DNA of 64,000 bases, taken from NCBI GenBank assembly GCA_963922335.1, contig CAWUIB010000002.1, positions 362,208 through 426,207 of the forward strand, in the 5' to 3' direction. Below the pieces are notes generated by a model that was given only the letters and a program-made list of their open reading frames with translations, did no database searches and was not told the DNA's origin. The stretch is from CALBPI01 sp963922335. GTDB lineage: Bacteria; Pseudomonadota; Gammaproteobacteria; Steroidobacterales; Woeseiaceae. This document shows positions 19,267-27,698 of this stretch, in pieces; the first letter of the stretch is position 1; every line of letters begins with the position of its first letter. A program made the translations under genes and the position numbers.

Positions 19267-19317
19267 AGACCGTACAGTTTGATTAATTGTAGCACTAATT
19301 ACGGAACTGTCCAGTTT
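19267..19317. promoter_or_regulatory. Paired TetR-type operators
   Basis: Two related imperfect palindromes, AGACCGTACAGTTT (19267-19280) and GAACTGTCCAGTTT (19304-19317), share the pattern AaACtGTnCaGTtT and start 37 bp apart. The second covers the -35 box of the efflux promoter and the first covers the expected start of transcription, so a bound dimer at either would block the operon. The second also overlaps an in-frame TTG of the TetR gene, which argues for the later GTG as its true start and for autoregulation. Confidence 0.6.
19286..19313 (-). promoter_or_regulatory. Sigma70 promoter of the efflux operon
   Basis: Reading the minus strand, TGGACA (plus 19308-19313) and TACAAT (plus 19286-19291) are separated by 16 bp. 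Each matches five of six consensus bases. Transcription would start about 80 bp before the adaptor ATG. Both elements are flanked by the operator repeats described separately. Confidence 0.65.
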
Positions 19318-19345
19318 GATTTCAGAAAATCTTATACAAAATCGG

Positions 19346-19948
19346 GTGGGACGCCCGAAATGCGATACCAAGCACGAGGCCATACTGCAGGCCGCCAGCG
19401 AGCTGTTCATGGACATCGGCTACGCGCGCACCTCGATGGATGCCATCGCGCAGGAAGCCGGCGTGTCTAAACAGACGGTTTATTCACACTTCCAGAACAA
19501 GGATGACCTGTTCCGTTCCTGCATTATGGCGAAGGTTCGCGCCTACGGGCTGGACATGCAGGACGCACATCCGGATTTGCCGCTTGCTACCGTGCTTGAA
19601 ACGATCGGTCGTCGCCTGCTCGACTTGCTGTGCGACCCGGGTGTCGTTTCCATTTATAAGGTGCTGATTGGAGAGACCAAAGGGTTCCCACAGCTGTCGG
19701 AGGCGTTCTGGGATAACGGGCCGCAAGCCACCATGGATACGCTGGCACGCTGTTTGGCCGAATCCCGGGATCCTGACTATGCGCCTATTGACGATCCGCA
19801 GCGCGCCGCCGAGGAATTCCTCGCTCTGGTGGAGGGACACTATCTGATGCGTCTTATGATGCACTCGATCGAAGATATTCCCGAAGCTGAGAAAACCGCA
19901 CACCTCGACCGTTGCGTCACGCAGTTCCTGCGCTGGCACACCAATTGA
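19346..19948 (+). CDS. TetR/AcrR family transcriptional regulator
   Basis: About 200 residues. The N-terminal HTH reads GRPKCDTKHEAILQAASELF then TSMDAIAQEAGVSKQTVYSHF, which is standard for TetR. The C-terminal ligand domain is alpha-helical and resembles the AefR-like group. Two starts are possible: a TTG at 19316 that lies inside an operator, or the GTG at 19346 (giving the usual GRPK opening), which sits just after a TATACA box and may be leaderless. I prefer the GTG. Divergent placement makes it the likely repressor of the efflux operon and of itself. Confidence 0.88.
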   Translation: MGRPKCDTKHEAILQAASELFMDIGYARTSMDAIAQEAGVSKQTVYSHFQNKDDLFRSCIMAKVRAYGLDMQDAHPDLPLATVLETIGRRLLDLLCDPGVVSIYKVLIGETKGFPQLSEAFWDNGPQATMDTLARCLAESRDPDYAPIDDPQRAAEEFLALVEGHYLMRLMMHSIEDIPEAEKTAHLDRCVTQFLRWHTN

Positions 19949-19958
19949 CCCTCCGCTG

Positions 19959-21074
19959 ATGCCGCGCGTCTTTCTGGGCTTTGCCATCACCTTTGCGATC
20001 GCGCTTGGCGTGGCGCGACTGATTTGGGGCGGTGGCAACGAGTTCCGGTTCGCGGCTGGCACACCAGCGATTGACGCCTCCGTCATCACCAACCACCTGC
20101 GTTTCAACCAACCGCCTTCGAGTATCTCTATCGATCCCGCTGGCGCCGTGTACTTTACGGTGCAGCCCGAGGCCCGCAGCGACGCGAACCAACTACTGAG
20201 AATCGAGGATGGCATCGCAGTCCCCTTCCCGGACGCCAACGCACAGCAAAGCGTCTTCGACACCGTCTCCGCCGTCACAGCGGGAGCGACGGGGCAGGTC
20301 TTCGTGTTGGATCATGGCAATCACGGCATCGGTACACCGACTCTGTTCCGCTTTAATGCCCGAACGGGCGAGCAAACGGGCCGGTTCGATTTATCGGACG
20401 TGGCGCCGCTCGGCTCCCACCTGACTGCCTTGGTGACCACTGCCGACGACCGCTATGTCCTGATCGCCGATGCGGGCACATGGCGTCGGGAGTCAGCGCT
20501 GATCATCGTTGATGCGCGGACCGGCAATATTCGCCGCGCACTCGCGGGCGAGCCTTCGATCAGTGCAGATAACTGGTATGTGGACCCGGGCACCGGACCG
20601 CTGAAGTACTTCGCCGGCACGTTCACGTGGCGACCTGGGTTGTTCTCGTTAGCGATCGATCGACAGCAGGACTATCTCTACCTCGCGGCACTCGCGAACG
20701 ACGGACTCTATCGGATCCCGCTGTCGGTGCTGTTGCGTGGGCAGAGCGACGCGGCAACCGCCATCGAGCGGTTTTCCGATAAACCGCTTTCCTCAGCGAT
20801 GCTCGTGTTGCCTAACGACCAACTCTTGATCACCGACGTCAATAACCACGCGTTGCATCTGATCGACCGGGATCGTCGTTTGCGCACGCTGGTTCAGACC
20901 TCGCAGATTCGCTGGGCGGCAGGTCTCGCGCTTAACCCCACCGGGGATTTATTGATCACCGACTCAGCGTTTGACGCCTACGTTTTCGGTGGTGCTCCGG
21001 CGATGGAGCAAAACGCGCCTTTCTTCATTCTGAAGGTGGCAGGCCTGAACCAACTGATCGCCGCTGTTGAATAG
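19959..21074 (+). CDS. Yellow / major royal jelly-like beta-propeller protein
   Basis: The 371-residue protein has one N-terminal hydrophobic segment (FLGFAITFAIALGVARLIW), so it is membrane-anchored or secreted. The body shows repeated propeller blades. The passage ALIIVDARTGNIRRAL, followed by a hydrophobic LFSLAIDRQQDYLYLAAL, is the pattern of the MRJP/Yellow family, also annotated as L-dopachrome-tautomerase-related in bacteria. The function in bacteria is not established and ligand binding is likely. It lies 10 bp after the TetR gene and overlaps the EamA gene by 8 bp, so it may be expressed with the regulator. Confidence 0.7.
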   Translation: MPRVFLGFAITFAIALGVARLIWGGGNEFRFAAGTPAIDASVITNHLRFNQPPSSISIDPAGAVYFTVQPEARSDANQLLRIEDGIAVPFPDANAQQSVFDTVSAVTAGATGQVFVLDHGNHGIGTPTLFRFNARTGEQTGRFDLSDVAPLGSHLTALVTTADDRYVLIADAGTWRRESALIIVDARTGNIRRALAGEPSISADNWYVDPGTGPLKYFAGTFTWRPGLFSLAIDRQQDYLYLAALANDGLYRIPLSVLLRGQSDAATAIERFSDKPLSSAMLVLPNDQLLITDVNNHALHLIDRDRRLRTLVQTSQIRWAAGLALNPTGDLLITDSAFDAYVFGGAPAMEQNAPFFILKVAGLNQLIAAVE

Positions 21075-21978
21075 CACCCCGACAGCGGTCCTGTACGCGG
21101 CGACCGTCCTGATCTGGGGTTCTACCTGGGTGATGGTGAAGTACCAACTCGGCTTCGTGCCGGTACAGGTATCGCTCGCCTACCGTTTTGCCATCGCGGC
21201 ACTCGCCCTTGCCGCCTACGGGCGGCTCAGAAATCGTAGGCTCGGAATCGAGCGTGAGGACCTGCCGGCGGTCGGGGTCCAGGGCATTCTCATGTTCTCG
21301 GTGAATTACTTCTTCATTTACGCCGGTACCGCTTACCTGGCGAGCGGTCTGGTCGCCGTATTGTTCACCGTGATGGTGTTATTCAACGCTGTTAATGAAC
21401 GTTTCTTCTACGGCACAGCGATCGAGCCGCTCGGCCTACTCGCGGGCGTGATGGCTCTGGCGGGTATCGCATTGATGTTCTGGCCTGAGATTTCTGAACT
21501 CACGCTATCGGACGAGACCTTTAAAGGCATCGTGTTGATTCTGATCGGGTCATACATGGCTTCGCTGGGGAATATGGCTGCCATCCGCAACACCCGGAGA
21601 AAACTGCCGGTTATCGCCGTCAACGTGTGGGGGATGGGAATCGGTGCCAGCGCTTCGGTGGTCTTCGCCGCGGTGTCCGGCGCACCCTTTGTGATCGACT
21701 GGCAATTCAGCTACGTGAGCTCACTGCTGTTTCTCGCAATTCCCGGCACGGCCATCGCCTTTGGCCTGTATCTCGTGATTCTGGATCGAATTGGCGCAAC
21801 CCGCTCGTCCTATATCGCCGTCATGCTGCCGGTTGTGGCTTTACTGATTTCTACTGTCTTCGAGGGGTATCGCTGGACACAGTCGGCCCTGATCGGCCTC
21901 TTGATTTCGCTCGGCGGTAACGCACTTGCGTTGACGGTCAAGCCGGCTAACAAACGACAATCGGTGCGCGGTAGTTGA
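21067..21978 (+). CDS. EamA/DMT-family transporter
   Basis: A 303-residue protein with ten hydrophobic helices in two EamA repeats; the first repeat opens with AATVLIWGSTWVMVKY, typical of the family. The start is a TTG that overlaps the preceding gene's stop; later ATGs would remove the first helix, so the TTG is needed. DMT exporters handle amino acids, nucleotides or other metabolites, and the substrate is not evident. Translational coupling to the MRJP-like gene is likely. Confidence 0.85.
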   Translation: MNSTPTAVLYAATVLIWGSTWVMVKYQLGFVPVQVSLAYRFAIAALALAAYGRLRNRRLGIEREDLPAVGVQGILMFSVNYFFIYAGTAYLASGLVAVLFTVMVLFNAVNERFFYGTAIEPLGLLAGVMALAGIALMFWPEISELTLSDETFKGIVLILIGSYMASLGNMAAIRNTRRKLPVIAVNVWGMGIGASASVVFAAVSGAPFVIDWQFSYVSSLLFLAIPGTAIAFGLYLVILDRIGATRSSYIAVMLPVVALLISTVFEGYRWTQSALIGLLISLGGNALALTVKPANKRQSVRGS

Positions 21979-22034
21979 AGCGATCCCGCCAACGCGTACA
22001 CTTTCGGGTTGTTTAACCAATCGGGGACCTGAAC

Positions 22035-22889
22035 ATGCTTTCCGCGAGCCTTGAAATCTCCTCACTTGTCGACGTCGACGCGCTTTATGAGACACTGACG
22101 ACCACCGGTGTCGACTTCGGTCTGAAAGTGCTTTCCGCGATCGCGATTTTCATCGTTGGTCGCTTCATCGCTGGCCTGGTGATGCGTGCAGCGAGGAAGA
22201 TATTCGACAATGTCGATCTGGCGCCGATCCTTGAGAATTTCCTCCTGAACATTCTCAACTTCCTGCTCACCCTGTTCATCATCATCGCCGCGCTCTCGCA
22301 AGTCGGCTTCGAGATGGCATCCGTCATCGCTGTGCTCGGTGCGGCCGGCCTCGCGGTCGGTCTGGCGTTGCAGGGATCGCTGGCGAATTTCGCATCCGGC
22401 GTGCTGATCGTGTTCTTCAAGCCCTATCGTGTTGGCGACTTTATCGACGCTGCCGGCGAATCCGGTACGGTCCAGGAGGTGACGATTTTCAACACGATCC
22501 TGAACACACCGGACAACCGTCGCATCATTGTTCCCAACGCCAACGTCACGTCGGGCTCGATCGTGAATTACTCGATTCTCGATAAGCGACGTATCGATCT
22601 TGTGATCGGCGTCGGCTACGGCGACGACCTGCGCGAAGCCGAGAAAGTACTGCGCGCAACGGTTGAGGCAGACGAGCGTGTCCTGAAAGACGAGACCGTC
22701 ACCGTTGAGGTCAGCGAGCTTGCGGACTCCAGTGTGAATTTTGTGGTGCGCCCGTGGGTGAAGACCGGCGATTACTGGCCGACGCGCTTCGCACTGACGA
22801 AGAACATCAAGCTTGCTCTTGACGAGGCCGGTATCTCGATTCCGTTCCCGCAGCGCGAAGTGACCATGGTCACGCCAGACGCGGAATAA
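22035..22889 (+). CDS. Small-conductance mechanosensitive channel (MscS family)
   Basis: A 284-residue MscS-length protein with three TM helices. The pore helix TM3 carries the Gly/Ala zipper (GAAGLAVGLALQGSLANFASG) and is followed by the beta domain (FKPYRVGDFIDAAGESGTVQEV, then NTILNTPDNRRIIVPNANV), with PFPQREV near the C-terminus as in canonical MscS. It opens on membrane tension to release solutes on osmotic downshock. The gene starts 56 bp after the EamA gene and is followed 3 bp later by the DUF3429 gene. Confidence 0.95.
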   Translation: MLSASLEISSLVDVDALYETLTTTGVDFGLKVLSAIAIFIVGRFIAGLVMRAARKIFDNVDLAPILENFLLNILNFLLTLFIIIAALSQVGFEMASVIAVLGAAGLAVGLALQGSLANFASGVLIVFFKPYRVGDFIDAAGESGTVQEVTIFNTILNTPDNRRIIVPNANVTSGSIVNYSILDKRRIDLVIGVGYGDDLREAEKVLRATVEADERVLKDETVTVEVSELADSSVNFVVRPWVKTGDYWPTRFALTKNIKLALDEAGISIPFPQREVTMVTPDAE

Positions 22890-22892
22890 ACC

Positions 22893-23324
22893 ATGCCCTC
22901 CGAAGGCAGAGCCACGGCGTTGGCACTGGGTTATGGCGGACTGATCCCCTTCGTGGGGCTCAGTCTCGCCATCATCCTCGGTGTAGACCTTGGCGATTTC
23001 TCGGGCACCGGCCTGCTTGCAGGCTATGCCGCCACCATTCTTAGCTTCTTGGGCGCCATCCATTGGGGCATCGCTGTCGCGACCCCTGACCACAACAGCC
23101 CACGGGATTTTGTCGCGAGCGTGATTCCGCCGTTGTTCGCCTGGGTCGCACTATCTCTACCTGCACCCCAGGACTTGCTGGCGTTCGGTGTTGCATTTCC
23201 TGCGTGGTACCTGTGGGAACGCGTCAGCATGCTCGACCGCTACCCGGCGTGGTTTCGACGCTTACGTGCAGCGTTGACGCTGGTCGTCAGTATCACCCTC
23301 GCCTGCGTCGTTGCATTCGGTTAA
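22893..23324 (+). CDS. DUF3429 membrane protein
   Basis: A 143-residue protein with about five hydrophobic helices. ALGYGGLIPFVGLS near the start and SFLGAIHWGIAVA in the middle match the DUF3429 (TMEM69-like) family. The function of the family is not known to me. It is tightly linked to mscS (3 bp gap). Its stop lies 4 bp from the stop of the convergent DUF4139 gene, with no clear terminator between them. Confidence 0.8.
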   Translation: MPSEGRATALALGYGGLIPFVGLSLAIILGVDLGDFSGTGLLAGYAATILSFLGAIHWGIAVATPDHNSPRDFVASVIPPLFAWVALSLPAPQDLLAFGVAFPAWYLWERVSMLDRYPAWFRRLRAALTLVVSITLACVVAFG

Positions 23325-23328
23325 CGCC

Positions 23329-24861
23329 TCACCAGGTGTAACGGATGTCGTAGCGCACGACTTTCTTGCTATCGGCCGGTACGTCGACTTCAAAATGGAC
23401 CAGTCGTGAGTCGATCTTCTCAAAGTCGTCGGTGGCATTACTGATCGCCCAGTTCGCATAGCGATATAGAGGTTCCGCAATAGTGACCGTCTGGCGCTCG
23501 TCTTTGCGGTTGGTCAACGTGATTTCGACGGTTTCCGTCAACACCCGAGCGCGAGTATCGAGCTTGTAGTTCGTCTGCTTGCGTGACCCGACCATGTCAA
23601 ATGCGGATCCGAGACGAATGCGTATGGTCTCGTTGCGTGGTGTATGCGCGATTACGTCCTCACCAACAAACTCGAGACTGCCGTCCGCCTCATCGAGCTG
23701 TGACACCCGAATGCGACCTGCTGGCAAGGGCATCCCGAGACCATCCCGTTCTCGGTTTTCGAATTCAATGTAGACGTCGACCTTGGAATTCCCAGTGTTC
23801 CCGAAGTTGGGATCGGTGATGCCATAACCCAGACCCGCACCAAAGTTGAGTGCGTTGTAGACGAGGCGCTTGGTCGCCGGCACGCTGGTGACCGCCGGGA
23901 ACAGGGCCATTTGTTTCGTCGACTGATCCGGCAGATCGGTCGTTCTGCCGAGAGTGTAAAGATGGAACTCGAAAAATGCCTTCTCATCGAAGCCCTGGGC
24001 AACCGAAAGATCGGCTGATACAGCGCGCATTACCTCGCGCTCCCGGGCTCTTGAGAAACCCTCTGGGGCTCGCTGCACGTCGCCGGCGACCAGTTTGAGC
24101 CTGGTGTCGTCGAAGCTTGTCCCCGTTTGGTTGAGAATACTCACCCAAGCGGCCACATCGAGCTTACCAGTCTGTGCTTTGCCGTCCGGTGTCCACGTGA
24201 GGTTGTAGTCTGCCCACCAGGTCATGCCTTGCGTTTCATAACTGATGCGCGCTTCTTGCTCGCCACCGCGACGTGAATCGATATCCCAGATCAACGTCGG
24301 GCGTGTCATCAGTCCGCCGGGCAGCGCGCCAAACCGAATGTTCTGCCAATCGGACAGAATGGCGACACCACCGTCGTCCGACTGCAATACGAGTCCACCA
24401 TCGGTGCTCAGCAGTGTGCCGCTCACTTCTCGGATACCATCGCCTACACGCTGCTCGACCGTGATTTGCTGATCGATGTAGCGCTGCATCAATTTCTGGC
24501 TACCCACGAGATCGAATCGGAAATCCTGTTCGACGACCTGAGTGCCGTCGGGATCGGTAAGCGAAGATAATCGAACGGTGGTCGGATCCAGCAAGGCCGC
24601 CACATCCGTAATCGATACAAGACCGCGACCGCGTGCCAGGCTGAGTTTGCGATCGTCGCGCACAATCGCGTAGCCGGGTACCGACTGACCGAAATAGCTG
24701 CCACTGCGCACACCAGGTCGGTAGAGGTCCGGGCTAACCGCACCCGGCGTTGCTCTGCTGTAGATAGTCAGGGTGGTGTCCGCATGCAGCCTGTCGACTG
24801 CCATCGCGCCTGACATGATCGCCACCAGACCCCACAAGTGATTGATTCTTGATATTTTCAT
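23329..24861 (-). CDS. Exported DUF4139-like protein
   Basis: The start is the ATG ending at 24861, which begins a signal peptide (MKISRINHLWGLVAIMSGAM, cleavage near HADTT); 19 further in-frame codons upstream look untranslated. The 510-residue product is beta-rich. WWADYNLTWTP, LNQTGTSFDDTRLKLVAGDV and the C-terminal ETVEITLTNRKDERQTVTIAEPL match the pattern of DUF4139 proteins, which are periplasmic or surface proteins of unknown role. It is monocistronic as far as can be seen and divergent from the TPR/TonB_C gene. Confidence 0.78.
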   Translation of the reverse strand: MKISRINHLWGLVAIMSGAMAVDRLHADTTLTIYSRATPGAVSPDLYRPGVRSGSYFGQSVPGYAIVRDDRKLSLARGRGLVSITDVAALLDPTTVRLSSLTDPDGTQVVEQDFRFDLVGSQKLMQRYIDQQITVEQRVGDGIREVSGTLLSTDGGLVLQSDDGGVAILSDWQNIRFGALPGGLMTRPTLIWDIDSRRGGEQEARISYETQGMTWWADYNLTWTPDGKAQTGKLDVAAWVSILNQTGTSFDDTRLKLVAGDVQRAPEGFSRAREREVMRAVSADLSVAQGFDEKAFFEFHLYTLGRTTDLPDQSTKQMALFPAVTSVPATKRLVYNALNFGAGLGYGITDPNFGNTGNSKVDVYIEFENRERDGLGMPLPAGRIRVSQLDEADGSLEFVGEDVIAHTPRNETIRIRLGSAFDMVGSRKQTNYKLDTRARVLTETVEITLTNRKDERQTVTIAEPLYRYANWAISNATDDFEKIDSRLVHFEVDVPADSKKVVRYDIRYTW

Positions 24862-25001
24862 TAGCTCTTGCCCCTCGCAAAATCGCGATTCACGGCGCCG
24901 GAAACTTGCTTCGAACAAACTTTCCGCGCAGATTGATGTCCTACATCCGTTCGGTACGCAACATCGAATGATATCGATGTCCCCAACAGGAACTTAACGC
25001 T

Positions 25002-26531
25002 ATGAGTCAACTGACGACAAAGGGTTCCCGAAATCGAGGCGCACTTGCGACGCTGTTACTGCTTGGCGCACTGGTCAGCACCTTGTTCGTGCCCCGCGCC
25101 GAAGCCGTCGCACGCGCCATCACAGAACTGATCGACGTACCGCCAGATATTGCAGCAACGCCGGAAGGCGAGCAGCTGCAAAATGCACAAACACTGTTCC
25201 GAGCCTACCTCGCCGAACGTCAGTTTGATGAGGCTTTGGAGCAAGCCAAGAGTGTGGTTGAGCTCTCGGCGCGCATTTGGGGTGGCGAAACACGTCAGGT
25301 GTCGCAGGCGCTGACCAACCTCGCCATCGCACAATCCGAAAGTGCCGATCACAGCGCGGCGCAACAAAACTTCCTCTCGGCAATTGAAACGATCCAGGCG
25401 GTCGATGGGAATCTCGTTGGGGAGGGCCTCATCAATCCGCTCAAGGGTCTGGCGAATACGTCTATCGCAATGAACGATCTCGAGGGTGCTGTGCCATTGT
25501 TCGAGCGTGCTGTCCACATTTCACATGTCACGGCCGGACCGAACAACCTCGAGCAACTCGACTCTCTGGACTCGCTGAGCCGCACACACTTTTTCCTTGG
25601 CGATATCCGAACCGCCAACAAGATTCAGGACATCATGTACCGGCTGCAACAGCGCCGCTTCTCCGCGGATTCGGACCAGTACATCGATGCGCTAACCCGG
25701 CGAGCTCGTTGGTATGCAATGGTCGGCGACTTCACGGAAGCGACATTCGCGTTTCGTCGGCTTGAGCGCACTATCGTGAAGTTCCACGGGAAAGACGATC
25801 CGCGGCTGATCGAACCGCTACTCGAGCTGGCATTTGTTGCACCTCGACAAAGCACAGCAACGCCCGGGTTGACCCCGGAGTTAGCACTGAAAGAGGCTCG
25901 TCGCGCCGTACATCGTGCCGTGCGCATCGCTCGCGTGCAGAGCGAAAACGACCCAACAATCCTGCCGAAGACGCTCACCGCAGAGGGTGATTTCCTGCTT
26001 TACGCAACCGCGACCCGAACGGCTCGCGACTCCTACCAGGAGGCCTACTCGATCACCGTCAATAACCGAGATCTCGAGGGTTTGCATCAGGAGCTGTTCG
26101 GAGAACCGGTGCCCGTCATTAGAGTACCGATCCGTAACGTATACCATCTGAACACCACTGAGTCCGCGATGGGCACCTACCCAGACCGCGGATTCGTCGC
26201 ACTGGAGTTCGACCTCAACATCAATGGCCGACCAGAGAACATCCGCGTCCTCGATTCACGCCCTGCAGGTTTGATGGATACGGACGTTATCCGCAAGGTT
26301 CGGCGCTTTGTTTTCCGACCGGGATTCGAGAATGGCGTACCGACCACGTATCAGGGGCTCACTTTCCGTCACGATTTTCGCTATGACGAACGCCGCCTGA
26401 CGCAGAGCGAGAAGGAATACATCGAGCGCGTCGAGAAATCCCGTGCGTCGAGGTCGGCGCCTGAGATAGACGAGAATATGCCCTCAAACACGACGCTCCC
26501 CGGACAGGAAACGCCTGCGTCTGAGATTTAA
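25002..26531 (+). CDS. Exported TPR protein with C-terminal TonB-like domain
   Basis: The 509-residue protein has a long signal peptide or anchor (LLLLGALVSTLFVPRAEA). TPR-like helical repeats cover roughly residues 55-350 (EQLQNAQTLFRAYLAERQFD...). A C-terminal region of about 70 residues has the TonB_C pattern (GFVALEFDLNINGRPENIRV...IRKVRRFVFRPGF) and is followed by a charged, probably disordered tail. It is a second example in the window of helical repeats fused to a TonB fold, here with a cleavable or uncleaved signal. It ends 1 bp before folE and may be cotranscribed with it. The role is unknown. Confidence 0.75.
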   Translation: MSQLTTKGSRNRGALATLLLLGALVSTLFVPRAEAVARAITELIDVPPDIAATPEGEQLQNAQTLFRAYLAERQFDEALEQAKSVVELSARIWGGETRQVSQALTNLAIAQSESADHSAAQQNFLSAIETIQAVDGNLVGEGLINPLKGLANTSIAMNDLEGAVPLFERAVHISHVTAGPNNLEQLDSLDSLSRTHFFLGDIRTANKIQDIMYRLQQRRFSADSDQYIDALTRRARWYAMVGDFTEATFAFRRLERTIVKFHGKDDPRLIEPLLELAFVAPRQSTATPGLTPELALKEARRAVHRAVRIARVQSENDPTILPKTLTAEGDFLLYATATRTARDSYQEAYSITVNNRDLEGLHQELFGEPVPVIRVPIRNVYHLNTTESAMGTYPDRGFVALEFDLNINGRPENIRVLDSRPAGLMDTDVIRKVRRFVFRPGFENGVPTTYQGLTFRHDFRYDERRLTQSEKEYIERVEKSRASRSAPEIDENMPSNTTLPGQETPASEI

Positions 26532-26532
26532 A

Positions 26533-27129
26533 TTGTCCAAGAAGAAAAAGTATTCGCTTCGGCGACCGTCTCGCAAAGCGGCCGAAGACGCCGTCCGTAC
26601 GCTGCTGCTCTGGGCGGGCGAAGACATCAACCGGGAAGGCCTGATCGACACTCCGACCAGGGTCGCCAGCGCTTATAAGGACTGGTTTTCGGGGTACAAG
26701 GACAATCCGGTTGAGTTCCTCAAGCGCACATTTGAGGAAGTCGAGGGCTACGACGAGATGATCGTACTACGCGACATCCAGTTCGAATCGCATTGCGAGC
26801 ACCACATGGCCCCAATCATCGGCACAGCGCATGTCGGCTATATTCCAGATGGCAAGGTGGTCGGCATCAGTAAGCTGGCACGGGTCGTCGAGGCGTTCGC
26901 GCGTCGATTCCAAGTGCAGGAAAAAATGACTGCCCAGATTGCACAATGCATCGATGAAGTGCTCAATCCTCGCGGGGTCGGCATCATTATCAAGGCGAGC
27001 CATCAGTGCATGACGACCCGTGGAGTACACAAGACCGGAGTCTCCATGGTCACGAGTCAGATGCTCGGAGAGTTCCGCGAGGATGCCCGCACACGTGCGG
27101 AGTTTTTACAGATGTGTGACGGTAGCTGA
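26533..27129 (+). CDS. folE: GTP cyclohydrolase I
   Basis: A 198-residue homologue of FolE, which converts GTP to 7,8-dihydroneopterin triphosphate for folate or pterin synthesis. The zinc and active-site motifs are intact: FESHCEHHMAPIIGTAHVGYIP, KLARVVEAFARRFQVQE, and SHQCMTTRGVHK. The start is a TTG one base after the stop of the TPR gene, with a GAG about 7 nt upstream; no ATG fits, and the next Met is well inside the conserved region. The window also has a GTP cyclohydrolase II-like gene (39341-40159), which acts on the same substrate in a different pathway. Confidence 0.95.
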   Translation: MSKKKKYSLRRPSRKAAEDAVRTLLLWAGEDINREGLIDTPTRVASAYKDWFSGYKDNPVEFLKRTFEEVEGYDEMIVLRDIQFESHCEHHMAPIIGTAHVGYIPDGKVVGISKLARVVEAFARRFQVQEKMTAQIAQCIDEVLNPRGVGIIIKASHQCMTTRGVHKTGVSMVTSQMLGEFREDARTRAEFLQMCDGS

Positions 27130-27131
27130 AA

Positions 27132-27154
27132 GCGACACTCAGTCGCGCTCTCTT
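27132..27154 (+). terminator. Weak terminator-like hairpin after folE
   Basis: GCGAC (27132-27136) and GTCGC (27142-27146) form a 5-bp stem with a 5-nt loop, followed by the pyrimidine-rich GCTCTCTT. The stem is short and the tail has few U residues, so termination is uncertain. Confidence 0.3.
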
Positions 27155-27533
27155 AGTGCTGTGTCAAAAAGTCTGGAATCTCGTCTGACGCTGCCGCTTC
27201 TTCGACAGGCGTTTCCACCAGTCGCAACTGAACCGGGGCAGCGTCGGTCATAATCTGGAAGTAAAGTTGGACGATATCTCGGCCACAATCGGAGGCTTCC
27301 ACCGTTGACATCTTGCGGATGGTTGCAACGATCGGGTTTTCATTGTTGACGGGTCGTCTCGCCATTATGCGATCGCGCATTGCCAGAAAACGATCGCGAA
27401 TGGTCTCCGGCACTTCGTCTGCAGGCACCAATTCGAGCCTGTTTACCCAAGCTTTGGTCAAACGAGACTTGGCGTTTTCATGGCTGGTCAGCACCAGCAT
27501 AGCGTCGTGTAGCTTGTCTCTGAGCAAAGACAT
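27153..27533 (-). CDS. Small cytosolic protein of unknown function
   Basis: A 126-residue protein without signal peptide or membrane segment. It is mostly helical (RDKLHDAMLVLTSHENAKSR, IRDRFLAMRDRIMARR) with an acidic tail (EEAAASDEIPDFL). The ATG has a strong GGGGG-type ribosome site upstream, which supports it being real. It lies downstream of ileS on the same strand with a 165-bp gap. I recognise no family. Confidence 0.6.
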   Translation of the reverse strand: MSLLRDKLHDAMLVLTSHENAKSRLTKAWVNRLELVPADEVPETIRDRFLAMRDRIMARRPVNNENPIVATIRKMSTVEASDCGRDIVQLYFQIMTDAAPVQLRLVETPVEEAAASDEIPDFLTQH

Positions 27534-27698
27534 CCAGCCACCCCCTTCATAAACCCTAGGCGATCTCTAGTCCGTCAGAATTGAAAATCGTCTGGTGAGT
27601 GGTCTGCGCCACGCTTATCTACGACGAGCAATTTTCCCTTTGCCGATTTGTTATACCAAAGCTTAGCAAAAACGCCAAATCTGCAGAAAAACGCACCG

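Noticed and set aside
22062..23093. 343-codon frame antisense to mscS and DUF3429
   Set aside because: Covers two well-supported genes; composition (many Asp, Arg, Gly, His) is typical of an antisense frame and no ribosome site or motif is seen.
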